From Planctomycetota bacterium (GTDB lineage: Bacteria; Planctomycetota; Phycisphaerae; Tepidisphaerales; Tepidisphaeraceae), in contig JAKORQ010000354.1 of the NCBI GenBank assembly GCA_029777755.1, forward strand, positions 1-25,815: a DNA stretch of 25,815 bases, given 5' to 3'. The notes under the pieces were generated by a model. It was given only the letters and a program-made list of their open reading frames with translations, was not told where the DNA came from and did not search any database. How positions within the stretch are numbered: the first letter of the stretch is position 1; each line of letters opens with the position of its first letter. Made by a program: the position numbers and the translations under genes. Of the stretch, positions 22,830-25,815 are shown piece by piece.

Positions 22830-23654
22830 TTACATTTCGAAGAGAATTCCGACAGTAGCGGAGAACTCATCGTCGCGATCTTCGCCGGCGGCCGTCTGGA
22901 CGCTGTCGGCGTTCAGCAGGTAGTACCTCACGCCGCCATAGATCGACCAGTCGCCATAGCTGACCGGGATCGAGTAGGTCACAAACGCGCCAAACGACGC
23001 GTAACCGACGGGCTCATTGCTGCCGCTGGAATCGAGGTAGAAACCATCGGGGCTCAGGCCCAGTGCGATCGGGAAGCTCACCGTCAGCGGGGTATTGGCA
23101 ATCTCGAAAGAGGGCGAGATGCCGATCTCCACGTACTGGTCCTGCGGCCCACCCTTGTCGGAGGTCTCAAAGTACCATCCGATGTAAGGATTGAGCTGGA
23201 ACGGCAGGCCCAGGCCCTCGGCCTCGCGGGAATCGTCATAAGAGAGCTTGATGCCGATTTCCTTGATGTCCTCGAAGGCATCATCGGGCGAGGTATACCA
23301 GGTGTATATCAGCCCGAGCGTGAAGTAATTGAACTCGAAGTCGATCCCGGCGTAGATGTCATCCTCGTAGAAATGACCGTCGCCCGGCTCGCCCCTTTCA
23401 TGGATGCTCGCCCAGTTGCCGATGTACGGCGTGATGGTCAGTTGATCGCTCGAGTAGGCGACAACCGCCACCTGCGCAAACGGCTGGACGATGTATCCAG
23501 AGTCCTGCTGTTCATACCCGCGGAAAACGTAAGAGCTTACGAAATCCGCCCCGATAGAGAGCTTGAGATCTCCCGCCTCCGCCTCATCAGCGTAAGCAAA
23601 CCCAGGTGCGGCGAGGGCAGCTGCCAGCGCTACACTTGCAAGTACCTTGCGCAT
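22830..23654 (-). CDS. TorF/Gcw_chp-type putative outer-membrane porin
   Basis: The 274-residue product starts at ATG 23654, preceded by TTGGAG; the frame is open further upstream but only from there does it show a signal peptide (MRKVLASVALAAALAAPGFA, then YA). The mature start LKLSIGADFVSSYVFRGYEQ matches the conserved opening of Gcw_chp (TorF) proteins (SNYVFRG...). The rest is alternating beta strands with aromatic girdles (FTLGLIYTWYTS, LNPYIGWYFET, YGGVRYYLLN) and ends with TVGILFEM, a strand as at the end of many outer-membrane barrels. The substrate is unknown. A promoter, TTGTTT-17-TATATT, lies at 23750-23778 on the minus strand and a strong terminator follows the gene, so it is a single-gene unit. 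Confidence 0.8.
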   Translation of the reverse strand: MRKVLASVALAAALAAPGFAYADEAEAGDLKLSIGADFVSSYVFRGYEQQDSGYIVQPFAQVAVVAYSSDQLTITPYIGNWASIHERGEPGDGHFYEDDIYAGIDFEFNYFTLGLIYTWYTSPDDAFEDIKEIGIKLSYDDSREAEGLGLPFQLNPYIGWYFETSDKGGPQDQYVEIGISPSFEIANTPLTVSFPIALGLSPDGFYLDSSGSNEPVGYASFGAFVTYSIPVSYGDWSIYGGVRYYLLNADSVQTAAGEDRDDEFSATVGILFEM

Positions 23655-23749
23655 ACAGACTCCAATCTCATCCCTGAGGCGAGGATCCTTCTTGAGCGGC
23701 GGTGTGCCATCCGGAAGCCACACCAGAACAGTCCGCTCAGCACGAGAAA

Positions 23750-23778
23750 AATATAGAAGGCTAACAATTGGGAAACAA
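23750..23778 (-). promoter_or_regulatory. Putative promoter of the porin-like gene
   Basis: On the minus strand, TTGTTT (23773-23778) and TATATT (23750-23755) are separated by 17 bp. Transcription would start about 90 bases before ATG 23654. The tandem CAATTG palindromes at 23764-23769 and 23775-23780 overlap the -35 box. Confidence 0.55.
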
Positions 23779-23796
23779 TTGATTCGTGAAATTTCT

Positions 23797-23823
23797 TTGC
23801 GACGATTCCTATACTTGTCGCAA
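23797..23823. promoter_or_regulatory. Inverted repeat TTGCGAC/GTCGCAA, possible operator
   Basis: TTGCGAC (23797-23803) and GTCGCAA (23817-23823) are perfect arms separated by 13 bases, between the divergent promoters of the porin-like gene and the cystathionine synthase gene. The bound factor is unknown. Confidence 0.4.
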
Positions 23824-23880
23824 ATCATTACCAGCGCCGTCCTTAGCGCCAAACTGGCCGCCACCAGGAAGGCGACTTCA

Positions 23881-23909
23881 TTGACAGAGTCTGCTTGGTC
23901 GCATAAAAG
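23881..23909 (+). promoter_or_regulatory. Putative promoter of the cystathionine synthase/lyase gene
   Basis: TTGACA (23881-23886), a perfect -35 consensus, is 17 bp from TAAAAG (23904-23909). The mRNA leader would be only about 25 nt, which leaves no room for a SAM riboswitch. Confidence 0.6.
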
Positions 23910-23938
23910 TCTACAAACCAGATAGGAATCATCTGCTT

Positions 23939-25081
23939 ATGAAATTTCAAACTATTGCCATTCACGGTCATGGCGGTCCTGATCCGGCCTACGGCGCGGT
24001 CATGACTCCCATCTATCAGACTTCCACCTTCGCCTTCAAGGGTATTCTCGAGCCGGGCAAGTTCGATTACTCCCGCTCGGGCAACCCCACCCGCAAGGCG
24101 CTGGAGGATACCATCGCCGCACTGGAGGGTGGAACCGCCGGCTTCGCCTTTGGTACCGGGATGGCTGCCGAGGCCACGCTGCTGGCCAGTTTCTCGGCCG
24201 GGGATCACATCCTCGTGCATGATGACCTGTACGGCGGCACCTATCGCCTGCTCACCAGCGTGGTCGCCAAGCATGGCATCGAGGTGGAGTTCGTCAACAT
24301 GCGCTGCCTTGACTCGCTCAAGGCGGCCTTCAAACCCAACACCCGGGCACTGTGGACCGAGACGCCCACCAATCCGCTGATGAACCTGCTGGACCTGAAG
24401 GCAATCTCCGACATCGCCCGCGAGAGAGGTGCCCTGACCGTCACTGACAACACCTTCCTCTCGCCTTACTTCCAGCGGCCGCTGGACCTGGGCGTGGACA
24501 TCGTGCTGCACTCCACCACGAAGTACATCAACGGCCACTCCGACGTGGTCGGCGGCGCGATCGTCGTGAAGGATCCGGCGCTGGCCGAGCGCATCTACTT
24601 CCACCAGAACGCCCTGGGCACCTGTTGTGGCCCGCAGGACGCCTTCCTGGTGCTGCGCGGCATCAAGACGCTGGCCATCCGCATGGAGGCCCACAATCGC
24701 AATGCTCTGGCGATCGCCCAGTGGCTGGAGAAGCACCCCAAGATCGAGCAGGTGCTGCACCCGGGGCTCAAGTCGCATCCGCAGTATGAACTGGCGCAGC
24801 GACAGATGACCGGCTACGGCGGCACTTTCTCCTTCAAGGTCAAGGGCGGGCGCAAGGAAGCTTTCGCGCTGCTCTCCAACGTCAAGCTGCACACGCTGGC
24901 CGAGAGCCTCGGCGGCGTGGAGTCGCTCATCGAGCATCCCGCGACCATGACGCACGTGTCAGTGCCGGAGGATGCCCGCCTGAAGATGGGCATCACCGAG
25001 AACCTCATCCGCATCTCGGTCGGTATCGAGCATGTCGACGACCTGATCGCCGACCTCGAGCAGGCATTGGCGAAGGTCTAG
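23939..25081 (+). CDS. Cystathionine gamma-synthase/beta-lyase, PLP-dependent
   Basis: The 380-residue product belongs to the Cys/Met metabolism PLP enzymes (metB/metC type) of transsulfuration. The PLP lysine is K195 in HSTTKYINGHSDVVGGA. The phosphate-contacting YSRSGNPTR (Y44, R46) of the neighbouring subunit and ETPTNPLMNLLDL and VTDNTF around the cofactor are all present. The C-terminus has SLGGVESLIEHPATMTH and NLIRISVGIEHVDDLI. Sequence alone does not separate gamma-synthase, gamma-lyase and beta-lyase, so no symbol is given. The start ATG 23939 follows AGGA by eleven bases. It ends four bases inside the convergent lipoprotein gene, with overlapping stop codons. Confidence 0.92.
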   Translation: MKFQTIAIHGHGGPDPAYGAVMTPIYQTSTFAFKGILEPGKFDYSRSGNPTRKALEDTIAALEGGTAGFAFGTGMAAEATLLASFSAGDHILVHDDLYGGTYRLLTSVVAKHGIEVEFVNMRCLDSLKAAFKPNTRALWTETPTNPLMNLLDLKAISDIARERGALTVTDNTFLSPYFQRPLDLGVDIVLHSTTKYINGHSDVVGGAIVVKDPALAERIYFHQNALGTCCGPQDAFLVLRGIKTLAIRMEAHNRNALAIAQWLEKHPKIEQVLHPGLKSHPQYELAQRQMTGYGGTFSFKVKGGRKEAFALLSNVKLHTLAESLGGVESLIEHPATMTHVSVPEDARLKMGITENLIRISVGIEHVDDLIADLEQALAKV

Positions 25082-25554
25082 TTGGAAACCGCAGGAGCAA
25101 TTGAACCATGGAGCTGGCCGGCGCGCTCAAGGCGTCGGCCAGCTTCTTCCCATTTCGCCTTGTCATTTGAGCGCCGCTGGGTTTCCTCGGCCACCTCAAA
25201 GCGCGAATGCGTGGTGGGATTGGCCACATCCGGTATAACCGTGACGCGGAATCGTGAGCGTTCCTGCCACCGGCGGGCGATATGGAACTCGCCGGGATAG
25301 CTCTTCCAGTCGGTCTGGATCACGCCACCTTCTGAGGAGACGATGGTGAACCCCTGTTCCACCAGGGCGCGTTCAAGATGCTTGGCCAACTCGGCGGCGG
25401 GCATGGGATAGACCTGAACCGGCGTCCCGACAGCGGCGCTGATGGCATCAACCCCCTGCCTGGGCGGATTGCAGACCGGGCACTCCTTGTGCCCACACGC
25501 CACGCACCCGCCAACCCACATCGCCGCCGCCGAGATAACAACAAACCTGCGCAT
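25078..25554 (-). CDS. Small lipoprotein, function unknown
   Basis: The 158-residue product starts at ATG 25554. A short signal peptide ends with a lipobox-like VGGC (Cys17), followed by further cysteines in CGHKECPVC (residues 20-28). After a linker, residues 45-140 form a mixed alpha/beta domain (LAKHLERALVEQGFTIVSSE, GGVIQTDWKSYPGEF, RFRVTVIPDV) whose layout recalls the helix-grip domains of BamC-like lipoproteins; the similarity is weak. It is likely an envelope protein. Its stop TAG is read from CTA at 25078-25080, overlapping the stop of the convergent PLP enzyme at 25079-25081. Confidence 0.7.
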   Translation of the reverse strand: MRRFVVISAAAMWVGGCVACGHKECPVCNPPRQGVDAISAAVGTPVQVYPMPAAELAKHLERALVEQGFTIVSSEGGVIQTDWKSYPGEFHIARRWQERSRFRVTVIPDVANPTTHSRFEVAEETQRRSNDKAKWEEAGRRLERAGQLHGSIAPAVSN

Positions 25555-25644
25555 CGAGAGTCTCCTTCCGGTGGGGATTGTAGGGGAACAAGGCTATGCC
25601 GGATACGCCTGGCACTTGAGACACCCTTCCCGGTCCATGGCGCA

Positions 25645-25759
25645 TAAAAAAACCGCAGTAATCCGGGACACACGGATGCTGCGGGATGGTTGCTTAGCAG
25701 TGCCTGCGAATATTCTCTTGTTGCGAAAAGAATCGCAGACACAGGCTGATTACACTACA
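25645..25759 (-). ncRNA. Possible small RNA on the minus strand
   Basis: On the minus strand, a -10-like TATAAC (25766-25771) precedes a transcript of about 115 nt containing a TGCGA/TCGCA stem (25722-25737) and ending in an intrinsic terminator (25646-25684). No ribosome-binding site or conserved frame is evident. The only -35-like element, TTGACT (25786-25791), is 14 bp from the -10, which is short. It could also be the terminator of something else. Confidence 0.3.
25646..25684 (-). terminator. Intrinsic terminator near the right edge
   Basis: CCGCAG (25653-25658) pairs with CTGCGG (25679-25684), and ATCCG (25661-25665) with CGGAT (25673-25677), around a seven-base loop with a small bulge. 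Seven A residues at 25646-25652 give a T-run on the minus strand. It lies upstream of the lipoprotein gene, so it does not terminate that gene. Confidence 0.75.
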
Positions 25760-25807
25760 AATCAGGTTATACTGCGATTCGGCAAAGTCAACTCTATTTT
25801 AAAGGCT

Positions 25808-25812
25808 GGAGG
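25808..25812 (+). promoter_or_regulatory. Ribosome-binding site at the right edge
   Basis: GGAGG at 25808-25812 lies three bases before the window ends. It is preceded by an AT-rich stretch (CTCTATTTTAAAGG). A plus-strand gene probably starts just outside the window. Confidence 0.4.
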
Positions 25813-25815
25813 CGG

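Noticed and set aside
23655..23938. SAM riboswitch before the cystathionine synthase gene
   Set aside because: The best promoter leaves a leader of about 25 nt, too short for any SAM aptamer.
25320..25742. 140-codon minus-strand frame at the right edge
   Set aside because: It runs through an intrinsic terminator and overlaps the lipoprotein gene in another frame.
1..25815. CRISPR arrays, tRNA genes, rRNA genes or transposase genes
   Set aside because: No evenly spaced direct repeats, cloverleaf structures, rRNA stretches or DDE/HUH-type proteins were seen. The interspersed repeats are irregularly spaced and differ in content.

Overview
The window looks like chromosomal DNA from a Planctomycetota bacterium, most likely of the class Phycisphaerae. 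It is GC-rich. Four secreted proteins end in a PEP-CTERM sorting signal of the VPEP / hydrophobic stretch / RRxR type. One surface protein opens with an LEPR-XLL-like N-terminus typical of planctomycetes, and the carbohydrate-associated genes lie among widely spaced, mostly single-gene housekeeping loci. The class assignment is inference from these protein features; there is no rRNA in the window.

Left part (1-7214): the 5' portion of a XylR/LacI-like sugar-responsive regulator runs off the left edge and is divergent from a secreted cluster. The cluster holds a LamG-type PEP-CTERM protein, two closely related BNR_4 beta-propeller proteins (family of ulvan-lyase-like propellers), and a PEP-CTERM protein of repetitive beta-strand type between the two. 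Only the second propeller keeps a PEP-CTERM tail. An SDR oxidoreductase follows. The likely theme is capture and breakdown of an acidic or algal-type polysaccharide at the cell surface, with sugar oxidation inside.

Middle part (7215-16567): an orphan rsmH (16S rRNA methyltransferase) is divergent from a translationally coupled pair, a DUF2089 zinc-ribbon/HTH protein and a protein with a SHOCT-like helix plus a 20-residue-periodic pentapeptide-like beta-helix. Next come a DUF169 protein, a PEP-CTERM protein 12 nt ahead of an FAD-dependent oxidoreductase, a GntR-type regulator with a sugar-binding-like domain, and gcvH-gcvPA of the glycine cleavage system, without gcvPB or gcvT.

Right part (16568-25815): a CAP-domain protein with RTX calcium-binding repeats, hisA, a cytoplasmic GH29 alpha-L-fucosidase divergent from an AraC regulator, a small membrane/coiled-coil protein resembling FtsB/DivIC, a TorF/Gcw_chp-type porin-like protein divergent from a cystathionine gamma-synthase/beta-lyase, and a small lipoprotein. 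A terminator-ended stretch that may encode a small RNA lies at the right edge.

The larger intergenic spaces are not empty. They share an interspersed non-coding repeat family with hairpin-forming modules, a separate GC-rich hairpin in three copies, and CGAAG-rich low-complexity tracts. No transposase, CRISPR array, tRNA or rRNA was seen. The two most promising observations are the repeat family and the DUF2089/beta-helix operon.
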